Below, piece after piece: positions 34,901 through 48,018 of a stretch of DNA of 64,000 nt. The stretch's first letter is position 1. Every line of letters starts with the position of its first letter. The notes beneath the pieces were generated by a model. That model was not told where the DNA came from. It searched no databases and saw nothing but the letters and a program-made list of their open reading frames with translations. Source of the DNA: Eunapius fragilis (Eukaryota > Porifera > Demospongiae > Spongillida > Spongillidae); contig OY811971.1 in the NCBI GenBank assembly GCA_963681505.1, forward strand, positions 9,109,991 through 9,173,990, given 5' to 3'. Both the position numbers and the translations under genes were made by a program.

Positions 34901-37900
34901 ATCTTCTTACTGGAACCCACTGGTCTAAATACTTCTAAGCGTATAATTGCAAATCATTAGTTTTGGGATCCCTCTTAGCAAAGTTATATAATAAGAGTAA
35001 CTTGCAAGCCAATGGAGTATCTTTATAGCATGATAATCATTCCAATACATCCACATTAATTATTCTTCATTGCACTGTAAAAAGGATTTACTGTCTCAGA
35101 AATAAGTGTTCATAATATATTGTTGACAAAGGCAAAATGTAATGAGAAGTCGTCTCTACCCACTACAAATCTAAGTGCACATAGTAGATGCTCTCAATGC
35201 AGAATCTGAATCTGGGGGGGGGGGGGGGGGGGGTTACTTGATTGAAGCCAATGCTTACATAAGTTGTACACTTTTTGGTACAACTACATGTAAACAGGTA
35301 TGACTCCTGTTTAAATATACGAGTAATCATTTAGGTATCAAATGGAGGTAAATGATACCATATGATGCCATCCTAAAATGTGAAGGTCAAATTTCACTTC
35401 CTGATGTGTGGTTCTTTCTTGTATATTGTGGCATGGTGGCTTTACAAAGTGTGATTTATAAGGACAATACCAGTGTACCAAGCTCAATAAGATGAACATG
35501 CATCTACAGAATAGCTCTCCTGTTAAATACAGTCTCCAATGAGTGTACAAAAATACAAATGGGATATTTGTATAGCATATATATATATATGGGACAGTCT
35601 CCAAGAAAATGATATATTGCTTAAAAGTTATTAAAATGATTCACGTTTGAATTGCTATAACTTTGGAAAGGTTATCACTATTGACTTCCTATTTTCAACA
35701 CTTCATACTACCCCATTTCTATATGGTAAAGTAGATTTTGGGGTCTTGCATTAGCCTCGTGCCAGTGTTGCAACATCCGATACCCCTTTGGGTTCAAACT
35801 GATCATATCTTTCGGCAGGAAATCTCTATTCACTTCAAATTTGGTTTATACGCAGTACCTATTGAATTGTCCTGTTAGTTCATTTTTACTTCATCCGTTA
35901 AGGAGATAAAGCTGTGCAAAATGCGTGCACGGTTACCCGCTCGATTGTCGCCAATGATTTAGGCGCTCACCTCCCATACATTGAATGTCTAATTCACTGG
36001 CACGAATTGAGCAGGAAACCGTGCACGCACTTTACACAGCTATATCTCCATAACTGATGAGGTAAAAATTAATGAACAGGATCCCTATGTGTATAAAATT
36101 TGAAGTGAATTGAGATATTTCCTGCCGATAGATATGGCCAGTTTGAACCCCAAGAGGTATCGGATGTTGCAACACTCGCACAAAGCTAATGCAAGACCCC
36201 AAAATCCATTTAACACAGAAATTGTGTAATATGAAGTGTTTCAAAATAGGAAGTCAATAGCGATTGCCGTTCCAAAGTTAAAGCGATTCAAACATGAATC
36301 ATTTATATAAATATAGCGATATATCATTTTCTCGGAGACTGTCCATATACAAGCAAATACTTTGTACACGCATTAGTAACACACATGCATACTTTTATAT
36401 TCACATTCTCAAATAATGTGAAGTACATGTATTACTCGCAACTTACTTTTCCATTAACAGCAACATTGCTAGCCTTCAAGCTCTTTCTCATATCCTCTGG
36501 CAAACTGGCGATTATGGTTACTCGATCCTGAAACAGCCATGTGAAATACCACAACATTGAAACGCATGTACATGTGTACATGTACATACATAATGTGTAC
36601 CACATTTGGGGTGGCCTCTACTCTATTCACTGAGTTCATTGTATATGAAACTACAATTAATATCTACTGTGGCAGTTTGGAACAATTAACAAAGAATGAG
36701 ATATTTTATTAGTGATATTTTATTTGCAAATTACTACTAGAGATTTAGTGCATTCATGAATGCACACACAGCTCAATGATACTATGACAGCACTCGGCAA
36801 GATAACCTTGGCTGTTAGCTTCTGATCATCAGGAAGCTGCACACCATTGCCTTTTGAAAGGTAACTCAGAACCATGTTGAGAAGGTCTGAACACACGGTC
36901 CGCAGTAAATATTTAGACAGCTGCAATTGTGCATCCCCTGTGGATAGGTACATGTGTATCAAAATAGCATTAACACCTGTACATGTAAAGGACAATGTAT
37001 AGCCATATAAATATCAATTTATGTTCATATTGTAGCACCCCTCAATAGAATATTAATTAAGCGCATGTATATAGAAATGATGTATTCCTAGAGATTCTTT
37101 CTCTACAAGTACATGTAGACAATGTACACGCACATCAAATTACAGGTACGTGTATCAAGCATGCTAGTGCAAAACAATTAACATGAATATCTACATGTAG
37201 TTACCATTAAAACATGTAGTTACCATTAAATAACTGAATAGCTTTTTGAAATAGTTTTGCACTATTCCACAGGCCCTGTACACTCTCCTGCAGATTGGCA
37301 TGTAGCTTCCTCTGCTGACTAAGTCTAGGTCCAGGATTGGAGGTAGACACAAGAGCTCTGATAGCTTGTTGGTATGCATCTTGTAGCCGTCTATATTCAG
37401 GAACAGAAAGGAATGAATCAGTGCTGCAGAAGACGGGGCCAGCTAAAGGCAGCACATCCTACCACACCATTTCCTTACAGCACTTTTTTAGGTCCTCACT
37501 GTACCATTCTAACGAAGTGTGTTACATTTATGGGTTCAAAAATTAAATATTCTTCTGTGGGAGGTTAAAAATTGTGTATACATATGTGTGTAGAAGAATC
37601 CTGTCACTATTGTGTGTCCTGTTTGGTAATTTTTATTTTACTTGTGCAGACATACTTGTGCTATGCATAGCATGCACAATTTCATACTCAAACCACCTTC
37701 CATGCGTACGTTGGGATGTGATTTGCTTTTATATTTGCCACGGATCGAGCTAGCACATACATGTACCTTTACATGTACTGCATCAGTCTATTATATCGCA
37801 TATACCACATGCAACAATGTTACTTTTCAACTGTTTCAAAGTCATTTAGAACTTTCAAGGGTGCCACCCCTTGGTGCAGATGCCATAAATACATTAAGTG

Positions 37901-40900
37901 GGATGCTATAAATAGTAAGTTGGCATTTATATGGATTCAGATGGAGAGCAGTGACATATTGTCAGAAACTAGTACTATTTTCCATACGGAAATGAATACA
38001 TCAGACTGACATTTGTATACCCAACACTGCATTATCAAGTATGTATCAGTAAAATATGAACTTCAACACCACAGTATTAGATTTACTATAGCAGAAAGGT
38101 CACATACAGTGTATATGTACACCATACTTACTTACACATTAATACAATGTAAATCCAAAATAATTATGCATTGGTACATGTATGTATGGCCTGTTGAATA
38201 TTCAAAAAATTTAGTGCTCTTTGTCCATTGTGTCGGACATACTTTGGCCATTCATATACATTGACATGTAGTTGCTACACAGACACAGACAAATGCAGTT
38301 CAAATTAATCATGAATTTATCATGAGATTTAGTCTATTATATTAAACTTCAAAATTTTCACCATGGGCAACTGGGTAAGTGGTTAAGCAATAACCTGGGC
38401 TAGGACATTCCTCCTAAAGTAATCATTTGGTCTACAGGTCTTTCTAATCATGTTAGTTGAAAGCTGGGCATGGGTCCCAATAGTAACCGTAGTCTACAAG
38501 AGGAATAGCGTCATTAATTGCAGACAAGCGACAAGAACACTATTCTACATATACCACACGTTATTGGCTGTGATGCACACTGAGTTGTTCTTTACTCCGC
38601 TAAGCAATCATGTGCCTTTGAGGAACCAAGTCATTCCATTCCCACTCAGAATAAAAATCTATACCACTGGCCTGTGCAGAGGCAAAGGTTCACTAAATTT
38701 GTTCTAATCATTTTTGGTACATTAGTATATACTATGCAGCTTGTATTTTAAAAATTAAAATAATTCAATTAATAAAACAATGGAATGACCAACACGCAGT
38801 TTGGTACCATCATTGCATATAGTACACTCACCCAAAAAGACAGTCCGCAAGAGCAGCAATAAAGTCCTCAGCACAATCAGTGTATTTAGTTGACAGAAAT
38901 GAAGTGATCTGCACCGTTCATTTGGGAAGTAAGGACATGAGAGCAGATATACTATACTCCTATATTTATCAAGTGCTGTACAATCACATGGTCTACATGT
39001 ACATGTGTAATTACCTCCTCTACAGTCATAAACTGCAGCTCCATATTACAATTCCCTTTCCTGGTCCCCTCACCCTCCCCATTGTCCTCCTCTTCAGCTA
39101 CTTTCCCACGCTGCTGGCCCTTCCTTTCAGTTCCACCCCTTTTGCGCCTCTCTTCCTTCTTGTTGCGGGGGACTTCAACTTGAGAAGAGGAGACCATTTC
39201 AGTAAGCACGGCGGGGTTGATAGCAGCTAACTACTGACAAGGGAAACCATTAGAAACAATGTCGCACAAACTAACTGATACGTTACAAAGACCTTCTGAG
39301 CTTTCTCTGCTATCATTGGCTGGAAAAGTTCAAAGCTGGCTTGGATGAAAGCTTTGCTTGCAACAGCTGTCATTCCAAAAACTTTCATATCAGTGCTGGA
39401 TTTACAGAAGGCTTGCAGTATCTTATTACCATCAGCCGGTGTGCATGGCGAAGGCAACATTGTCTACCAACACAAAATTGTTTTATATAAAAGTTCATGG
39501 ATACCACATTGCACTTCCACTCATTCAATGTAAAATGTTACTCAATGTACAGGAACTCATTCTTATGCCTATATAAATACATGTACATGGGCATTACTGT
39601 AACATGTACATCACAAAAAGAGTGCGGAGGAGAAGGAAGGAGGGGGAAGGAAGACCGAGTATCAATGGATAAGGAGCTAACCATGATATCCACCCAGCCA
39701 TTTGAACTTTGCACTTCCTCAAGGGCAGCCTCCACTCTTGTCTGAACCAAATGACCAACACAGCACGTTTCTAATTTCAACAGTTTAGTGTGGTCAGCAT
39801 AACGACGATTCAAATATTCCTGTGGATTTTCTATGCCCAGTCTGGCTATGGCATCATATTCTGTAAATAAAGAAATTTCATCACCAACATACATTAAATT
39901 GCCTAAGTACATTTACATGTATACGGGCAATCATACATCGTACAAGAAGTTCATGGTTTGGAAGTTAGGTCATGGGCATTGGCCTTGGAAATGATATAGA
40001 AGACAATAATTTAATGGTGTGACATGATGTGGTGTATATGAAGCTGAAGCTTATAGCGCTTAGTGTTTGCAAAAACAAGCATGTTAAAGTCCTATTACCA
40101 GTAGATCCATAAGTGTAATGTGTGTGTGCACTGTCTGACACGCACTTTTAAAAGAGCACATCACAGCTAAGTCCCTATATTGCATACCGAGGTAGCCATT
40201 GGAGGCAAGAAATGAATCAACCCAACTGTTCTGCAGTTTGATGTAGACGTCAGGGATGTACACTGCCTTCTCCATTCTACCATGGATGGATGCCAATAAC
40301 TGACCAGTAGATATTAGTTCATTCAGAACAGCTACACAGATGAAATACAGGTACATAATACTAAGACATGCGTGTGATTAATGATTGAAACAGAGCATAA
40401 TTACCCCCACACTATTTTCACTTCTTCCCAAAAACCCATGAAGGTCAAATGTTGCATAACCTGCGGGAGTCAAGTACTGTAGGATTTTATGCATTAGATA
40501 TTGACCAGCATAAGTACATGTGCATGTACTCATACTTGTATGGCCCCAGTATGAGAAGTTAATTTGGCCAAAACTATGAAATACACCTTCATAAATCTTT
40601 TTACAATTTATACTACGGGAGTTATAACTCCCTTCTCACAGAACGTGTATATGGTTATATTTGACATCACATTGATGCTCTAGAGGTTGAAAGCCACCCA
40701 CTGGTGTACATGTATGTTCATAGCGCTTACAATGAAATAGTTTGGAATGGTAGTTTCCTAGTGAGATGACTGGCCCGAGGGGAGTAGGTTTGGTGATGGC
40801 ACTAAACTGCCCCCTTATCCGGGCTTGATACCTAGCAACATAAGCGTCTGTATAAAGCACACCAGAATCTGTCTTGTCCAGTCGGCCCATAATACTGATG

Positions 40901-43049
40901 CCCAGTGATGCCTCAATGTGCTGCAATTAAGAGAAACATGTATCCTAATACCATTAAAATGGTGGGACAAATGTATAGACCAGTGCAATATGTATGCTAT
41001 ATGCATACATGTATGTACATAACCCCCCCCCCCTCCCCCCCCCCCCTCCATCTCGGGCCATATGGCTCGCATTTAAGCATGTATAAGCAACCATGAATGC
41101 TTCTGTGTGTTCTGATTTACATTGGAAAAAGGTCAATACAAGGAAGGGCAGTGCAGTGGCAAGGTACATGCAAGGGTTGACAGTAACTTTCTAAGTGTGT
41201 GTGGAAGGGAAATGGACCAATGAATTAATTATAGTGGTGACACATACACTCTTGATTACCTCAAGGAGGAACGCTGTGGGCAGACCAAATTCCTTGGTCA
41301 AGTCGGACACAGTCAGCTGGCCTGCCTCCTGCAAAGTGTCATTGATCTCTTCACACATCTGAGTTAGGTAGGTCCTGCACATAACAATAACTGTAAACAT
41401 GGTACCTAGCCTTCATGATCATCAACAAACACTTAACCTGTTGATAAGAAATCCTTGCACAAGCAGTAGGCTCTTGTCTTGCTTCAAGAGTTCGGAAATC
41501 TTAGCTTCAATATAGTTTAGGTCAACATTCAGGATCTGTCACAACAGAACAGGTGAGCACTGCTCGATCATCAACAGCAGGAAGTGCATGCAGTGTGTTT
41601 GAGTGTAGGTTACAAGTGGCCAGTATCTGCAGATACTGTTGTGCTATAAACTGAAACAGTGTAATGGTAGTGGGGCAATAACATCTTACAGCAACCGTAA
41701 GTGCTAATTTATACTGTATCATTAGGTGTATATTAATGACACTTATGGAAAAATGTTAAATGTTCAATAATGTATTCCAAATTATTAATGCGCGTTTGGC
41801 TTCAGACAATTCTGCAGAATGTGGCGAGGTTGGGAAGCATGCCAAAAATGATGAGATGTGTTCAGAGTTGGGCTGGACATGCATTCCATTAGTGGTGGAA
41901 GTCTATGGTGGTTGGGGATGTGAAGCCCAAGAATGCTTCTCAAGATGAGCAAGAATCTTGCCATGCAAATGGGACTATCTGACAATGAAGCACTGAGCCA
42001 AATCGACTGCCTGCTGGGTGTCACATTAATGAGGCAGAATGCTAGTGCCATCCTGCTGAGATGCCCCCATATTCCCCTTCATGAATATTAATAGGGTGGG
42101 AAATGAAACATTAACAAATGTTAGCAGTGGATTACATATGGCACATAGTGGCCAAAGTGAGTAAACTTATCATCGATGATAAATAGATACCAACAGGAAA
42201 AAAACATTACGCCAAGTATTCATGGTTCACAAGATTTACACTCTTTCTTCTCCAATGAATACTAGTTAGTACCTTCAAGCCCCAATAAATAATTGAGCAC
42301 TTCAGTACTGTCCCTGCAGTTGAAACGCTTATGACAGTGCCTTAGGCTGTATGGAAATGTAACAATTTGAAGTGCAAAAACATAAAACGTTACTTAGATG
42401 TTTGTTCCGTAGTATGTTATTTTAGGCACCTTTTAATACAGTACATAGTTGTAAGTTCTGTGGTAATGGTTGTGCTACAACTTCACTCGTGTAAATAAAA
42501 CCTTAAGAGGAAATACATGCACTCTGCTACCTCAGAAAAGTACACCATGATGGCAGCGGTACAGTGCCAGTGGCTTCATGCGAAAATATGTTATCTGCAT
42601 GCTCTGAACAAGCAACACCCGGTACAACTGTAGGCAGACCATCGCCCCTCATACGTGTGGTGCCAAATATCATGTACACATGTGTGCAGTCCTTCGCACG
42701 CGCGTGTTCTTAAATGCTACACAATCACATTACCTGCTGTAGATCAACAACATTGATCCTACCTGCGTATAAAGTAAGACGTCAACATAGTGCCCTAATT
42801 GATCACTTCTGCTAAACTGATGTACTTACCGCCATGGGCGACTAATTCATCTAATACTTCCTTTTCTAAGTGTTTGTCAGTGATGTACTCCTTGCCGTCA
42901 AGCGTATAGATGACGTTTATCAGCTTGAATTCAATCAGCTTGTTCACCAGCTCTATACAGTTCCTTTCAGACAGCTTCTGAGTGGTGGATGTCGCTTGTA
43001 TGCGCTGGAAATCGGCTGCAAGTTGTCTTATAACGTTCCAATCAGCCAT
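31908..43049 (-). CDS. UFL1: E3 UFM1-protein ligase 1 (UFL1), 15 exons
   Basis: UFL1 transfers the ubiquitin-like modifier UFM1 to targets at the ER membrane, acting in ribosome quality control and ER homeostasis. Exons (- strand): 43,049-42,830, 42,762-42,734, 41,535-41,438, 41,374-41,260, 40,920-40,731, 40,331-40,188, 39,860-39,682, 39,463-39,293, 39,230-39,015, 38,908-38,832, 37,423-37,224, 36,937-36,807, about 36,528-36,448, 34,238-34,147, 32,337-31,908. All junctions are GT..AG and in phase. The product is about 790 aa; human UFL1 is 794. The N-terminus [73 protein letters not shown], the basic/acidic linker ([11 protein letters not shown]), [14 protein letters not shown] and [14 protein letters not shown] all match the family in order. 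The start is the first ATG of exon 1. The stop overlaps a poly(A) signal. Confidence 0.96.
32460..33990. repeat. Diverged intronic repeats in UFL1 intron 14
   Basis: 32,800-33,000 and 33,776-33,975 are diverged direct copies (shared CACTGTA[AG]CTCCAT, TAATTTC, GTGCGTAA). 32,515-32,560 and 33,420-33,480 share a CACGAATC..GAAAATGTGCACA motif also found in the foldback element at 35,592. 33,165-33,370 resembles 37,463-37,680 (CACCATTT..TTACAGCAC, ATTCTTCTG). These look like old copies of one or two intronic repeat families. Confidence 0.55.
35592..36344. mobile_element. 753-bp foldback element in UFL1 intron 13
   Basis: Starts GGACAGTCTCCAAGAAAATG and ends CATTTTCTCGGAGACTGTCC. Inverted arms of over 300 bp pair TTGGGGTCTTGCATTAGC.. 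with GCTAATGCAAGACCCCAA and GATATTTCCTGCCGA with its complement. The centre contains two copies of a CGTGCACGGTT / AACCGTGCACGC motif. No coding capacity. It sits in an AT-rich, TATA-repeat flank, so the duplication is unclear. Confidence 0.8.
41786..42090 (+). mobile_element. LINE fragment 4 in UFL1 intron 2
   Basis: Encodes [20 protein letters not shown] and the preceding [14 protein letters not shown] segment, homologous to the C-terminal part of the LINE fragments at 15.8-18.0 kb, followed out of frame by [16 protein letters not shown]. Antisense to UFL1. Heavily truncated. Confidence 0.75.
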
Positions 43050-45715
43050 CTCTTAGTGGTACAATCAGTATCAGTTTAATACCAGTTTACTAATTATTTA
43101 TTTAACCTTCTCAACTCTCTTTGTTTGAGCGGTACGTGACTTGGCCATTGTTAACTTACTAAGTTATTGCTTCAGGAATGGATATAGTGTTTTACCGGAC
43201 AAGCCAGCTGTATGGATGCATGGCCGATTTTGTTGTTTGGAGGCAGAACTATAAATTATGCCTCATGGGCAGACGTACATTTACGGCCATACATCTTTAC
43301 ATAATACTTCAAAATAGGGTAGCGTTGAATTGGGTGTAGTCGGTAGTGGGGAGTGATCGGCAACCGCACTTACAGCACCTCCAAGAAGGCCTTTCAATAT
43401 TTCAAAAAGGATAAAAGCCATCCTTCGGGGTTGTTGAGTGCTTTCTATCATATATATAGTATCTATGTTTTTATATATGTCGTCAATAATCATTTACGCC
43501 TATAGTTTGCATAGTTTACACTAAAGCTACGCCTATACTAGTAGTGAGCTGCCAAACGCGTGCATGCGTGTGATGAGTCCGAAAATTGAAATGAAAAACA
43601 CATGGCGAGGGTGAGGGAGGTAACCCCTCTCTCTAAGCTAAAAGAAATGCTGGGCTCCATACACAAATCTGTCTTACATTACTTTACTGCACAGGTGTAT
43701 AAGACATTGTGTTTGACATAAAATTATAATTACGTAATGCAATAATTGGGGGTGCATAAGTGCCGGAAATGGATTTTAACACGTCCTGCATTCATATTAG
43801 AGAAGTTGCAGTGTCATCCCGGGAAGAGCGGCGGCCATGTTTTTGGTGTCCCCAGTTCTGTTACAGGTTGTAATCTCTATTGCATACAGTAGATGATTGG
43901 CAAAACTCTCGCCATAAAATGATATATTTGGAACTACAATGATACTGCTTTTAATTTAATATGTATGATATTGCTATTTTATAGAACAATTCAACAAAGA
44001 ACAAGCACTGATACCCCCTAACATGGGACGTTTACAGGTATCCAGTAAACCTAAATCTGTGCTAATTCCATTCCATCACTCGGACCTCTCACCATCAAAG
44101 GTGCTCCAGTTGCAATGGCAGCACTGGCAATACCACTGCTGAATGGTCAGACCTCGCCAGAAAAATGGCAGGGATTTCACGCATCAGATGTTTTCTTGAT
44201 TCAAGCCGCACACAACCACACACCTTGAGGAGAAGAAGGTTCTGTAGAAGTCTCCACGTCGCAACAACACATCTTAGAGGATTACTAATCAAGTGTTCTA
44301 TGCTATCCCCTGAACATATACCCAAGATGCTCTGGGTGGTGGCCTCAGTGCCAACAACAATATGACAGCACACTTCTGAATGGGTAAGAGAAATCACTGT
44401 TGACAGACCTAGTGTAGGAGGTAATGAGAACAGACTTTGACCATTGGTTGGAGGAGAGAGACCAACTGAATGGGAAGAGCTCTGCAGTTAACTAGAAATC
44501 TAAAATTGAGCAAAAGCACATGATGTAAGAGAATGTGCACAGCCCACACTACTGTTTCTTTTTTCCTGCTAGCTGTGTATCTAAAAAATTACCATACAAG
44601 TGTTACAAGGCAGAGATACATCAGCCTTTGCTAAATCAGCTCCCTTAGCTTTCAGCTCACAACCTGTTCTGTTAACTTGAGAGAACAAAAAATATAACTA
44701 GTGCATGTACATATAAATATGGATACACAGTATATGTGTGTGAAACAGCTTATGCTTCAACTTCACATACAATCAGTTTCACGTGTACTAATACGCGTAA
44801 ACCGATCAATTAATTTATAAGGCATTATCAAAGACTGTGACCAAATTCATCATCCTCATATGGACATGCCACTGTATATATAATGTCTCCCATAAGATAA
44901 AAACAATATTGCCACACTCTTTTTTTTTTTGCCTGTTTATAATTTTTATGAGTTTTCTGTGAACTTTGTCTATTTGGAAAAGAATAGATGTAGCTTTATA
45001 TATGCCAGTTTGGACTAGGAAAGCAAGGTTTGCTTGCACTAAATCAATGTATTTAATTGTCTATGGAGTGTCCTGAATATGAGTTTTATTAGAGATAATC
45101 AATTTGCCATACGTAACAGATCTTGTTAATTGTGGCACAAGTACATGTAATAACCCAGCTTTAGCAAGTGAGGGAATATTGCATAATTACAAGTTATAAT
45201 GTAAATACAAACACTTGTTAAATGAACTACGCATAGCACTGTAACTGGATGAAAGTTAGTGTCATTTCCGGCAAATTAATACAGTAAACACCGTATTGAG
45301 TAGTTTTTCTAGACCCCAAAATCATTACGACCAGAATTGCATTGTAGGCGTTAGTTGTGTAGTAATAGTTGGATAGATTATATAGTGTTGATCAATAACC
45401 GTAGCATTATTAAGACCCTATAGATCTATGATAACAAATAGACATTTGAATACAAATTTATCAAACATCCTATGTAACGTTGAACAATCTTCCTACTTAC
45501 AGCTCTTTTTGAAGATACACGACCTCTGGTTGGATCGTATGTATGGTCCGGGCCATTATATTCTTTACGTCATCATCGTGGTGCTGTCCAGGCCAGTGAT
45601 ATTAAAAGAGCCCTTTGTTTTGACGTACCTGTGCGTAGCTAGTATTAATCGTGTGGGTTATAACTAACCTATAAATTTATGTTTCCATGGTTTCTGATTA
45701 AACATTTGACCTAAA
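43050..45715. other. Head-to-head intergenic region of UFL1 and CEP41
   Basis: Holds a solo ISL2EU terminal-repeat remnant (43,804-43,850) and a GC-richer 44,020-44,480 stretch with broken frames that I do not recognise. No TATA box or other promoter element could be assigned. The two start codons are about 2.67 kb apart, so a shared promoter is possible but not obvious. Confidence 0.5.
43804..43850 (+). mobile_element. ISL2EU terminal-repeat remnant
   Basis: GTTGCAGTGTCATCCCGGGA followed by GCGGCCATGTTTTTGGTGTC matches the ISL2EU end at 12,859 with a roughly 12-bp gap. It continues with CCCAGTTCTGTTACAG, which matches an internal part of the same element near 13,272, so it is an internally deleted copy. 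Confidence 0.7.
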
Positions 45716-47704
45716 ATGTCAGCCAAATCTGCGAGAAAGAAGACCAATGTAAGATTGTTGATTCGAGTGTGATTCTTTTTAGCTTTGACACTGTAGTAAT
45801 ACTTGAGCGGTACACCCGTAGCCGTTCGAGAAAAGAATTCCAGAGAATCCTCGCTACAAGCACGTTAAGCCCACCGTGGATACTGGTAAACAGCACTGGA
45901 TCTGATAATGGAATTACTAGCTATGGGTGGGAATTAAATAGCCACTGAATGCGCGCTATTGATCGCGTGTTTTATACAATGTATATACATCCACACCTAG
46001 GAGCAAGTATGAGAAAATATTTAGAGCATCTGGAAGATATTAAGAAAAGTAAGTTGGTTACCAGACGCGTACGGTATTATAACTTCACAGCTTTTTATAA
46101 ATAGACTACAAATATCGCAAGGATGAAATTTTCAGCCGTCTGAAGGCTTCTACCTTCGCTCAGCTGGTAATGTCTCACCTGTCATGGAAATGAATTGGGA
46201 GTACCATGTTCAAAATGGCATCATGCTGGGGTTGGAGGAAGTAGAAGGGTCTGAGACCATCAATCCATAAATGCAGTCACCCCCTCCCCATCTTCTAAAA
46301 ATTTAATATCTCCTCAGATCTGAGTGTGACATGGATGACAAATAATTAATGCTTGCACATATATGTACACATTGAACACCAGGGGATGTTAGTTCTCTGT
46401 TACTGCCACAGATTCTGCAGGTTTCAGCTATGAGAAATGCTGGTGATATGGACAGCACTGAAATTGCAGATGAAGGTAAATTTGACAGTGAATGCCTACG
46501 CAGCCAGAGTATAATTAGATTATGTAATGTAACAATAGAAAGATATGTGGATCAACTTCAACAGCAGTCACCTCCTGACACAGCAAGATCAACCCTTTCC
46601 AGGTATGTATTTTATTTCTGCTCGATCTTGATTTGTTGCATTGGTACTTGTAGTACATGTATGTGTATGTGCATTCAGATAGAATATTTCAGTGTTGTAA
46701 CAGGTACTGGAGAGTTGGACACAAGTGAAGAGGCTGCAGGTGCTGACCCAGATGCTCCATCTACCTGCCCTTACCTACTGCTAGATGTCAGGGATAAAGA
46801 TGACTATGACAAATGCCACATCATTTCTGGTGAGAATTTTAGTGTACTTCATGTACTGTCATGTATCATTTCCAATTCAAAGCTAGGTGTTATCCAGCCA
46901 CGATGTTGTCACGGTCATGCAACTACTTTACTCAAGATATTTTGGAGTATGTATCCTCTTGTTTTTAATTTTGGACATCATTCAAGTATTGAGATATGCT
47001 CCCTTAACTCATGGTACGTTAGAAAAACAAAGCAGGCAGAATTATTCTCTTGTATGATGAAGACGAGAGAATTGCACCTCAGGCAGCAACTGTGTTTGTT
47101 CAGCGTGGGGTTGACAATGTGTTTATGTTGTCTGGCGGTATGATGCTACTAGTAGCTGTACTAAGTGCCACTAGGTGTAATTATTTATTTGATCTGCATA
47201 GGTATGAGGGTTATGTGTAAGGCATTCCCTGTTGGCATGACTACCGGGCAAGTCCCAATATCGTGTCTTCCAAGTCCTCCATTATCTGCAAGAAAGCAAG
47301 CTCATAACTCAGGAGCGCTTCAGAGTACAAACCCAGTACCTTTTCAGCACAAGGTTGATTTTACCTATGAAGGTAATCGATGGAAATATAAACATCAATT
47401 AAACAATTTGTTAATTGATTAGACCTAAATGCTATTGAAGAAAGGCTGGATGAAAGCTTTCTTTCTGGTGAGTACTCGTTTTTAATTCAATAGCTTTCTA
47501 TGTAGATAAGGAAGTGTGTATTTCATATTAAACATTACTGCATCCATAGGGAAATTTATCTTTTTATTGGATAATATCCCTTTCTTCACAGATCCTAGCC
47601 GGTCATTGCAAAGCAGCAGATCTAGTTTGTGTGCTACATCTACTTCAAGAGGCACATCTGGAGCATCTATTAGGACTACATCGACCAAGCCTGCATGGAA
47701 ATAA
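45716..47704 (+). CDS. CEP41: Centrosomal protein of 41 kDa (CEP41), 11 exons
   Basis: CEP41 is a ciliary and centrosomal protein needed for tubulin glutamylation in cilia. Exons: 45,716-45,748, 45,822-45,885, 46,001-46,048, 46,105-46,166, 46,412-46,602, 46,693-46,829, 46,883-46,950, 47,023-47,137, 47,202-47,372, 47,423-47,467 and 47,592-47,704. All are GT..AG and in phase, giving 348 aa (human 373). Conserved parts in order: KRIPENPRYKHVKP, EHLEDIKK, YKYRKDEIFSRLK..TFAQL, TGELD, then a rhodanese-like domain with YLLLDVRDKDDYDKCHI, ILEYKNKAGRIILLYDEDER and VFMLSGG, and the C-terminus ending KPAWK. As in human CEP41, the usual rhodanese active-site Cys loop reads YDEDER, so the domain is probably not a sulfurtransferase. 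A GT at 46,476 could end exon 5 early, but reading through preserves the frame. Confidence 0.94.
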
Positions 47705-48018
47705 CACTGCTCTGTAAAGAAGGCGTATATGAAAAGTGATATTTTTTATAATACTGTCATTGGAGAACTACATGTATTATGACTTGATTGTATGACAATC
47801 TTCAATTGTCACTGTAATAGTTGTGAGATCATACTTTGGTGATTATGAACAAGGCCTTACATCAGGTCATGCCAATTATTAAAAATGTATGCTATGTGTA
47901 CTAATATTAAGTCTGGCCAGAATTCCATCACATAATTAAATGCTTAACTATATGTCACAACCAAACATACCTATATTTATGAACATATAACTCAGATGTT
48001 TAGCCTCCCATAAATGTC
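47705..48018. other. 3' flank of CEP41
   Basis: AT-rich; nothing recognised. Confidence 0.3.

Noticed and set aside
44095-44397. 100-codon - strand frame between UFL1 and CEP41
   Set aside because: No recognisable similarity, and the other strand is equally interrupted; probably a decayed repeat.
46430-47143. A 237-codon unspliced frame as the CEP41 coding region
   Set aside because: It reads through introns; the spliced model recovers the conserved ILEYKN..LLYDEDER order.
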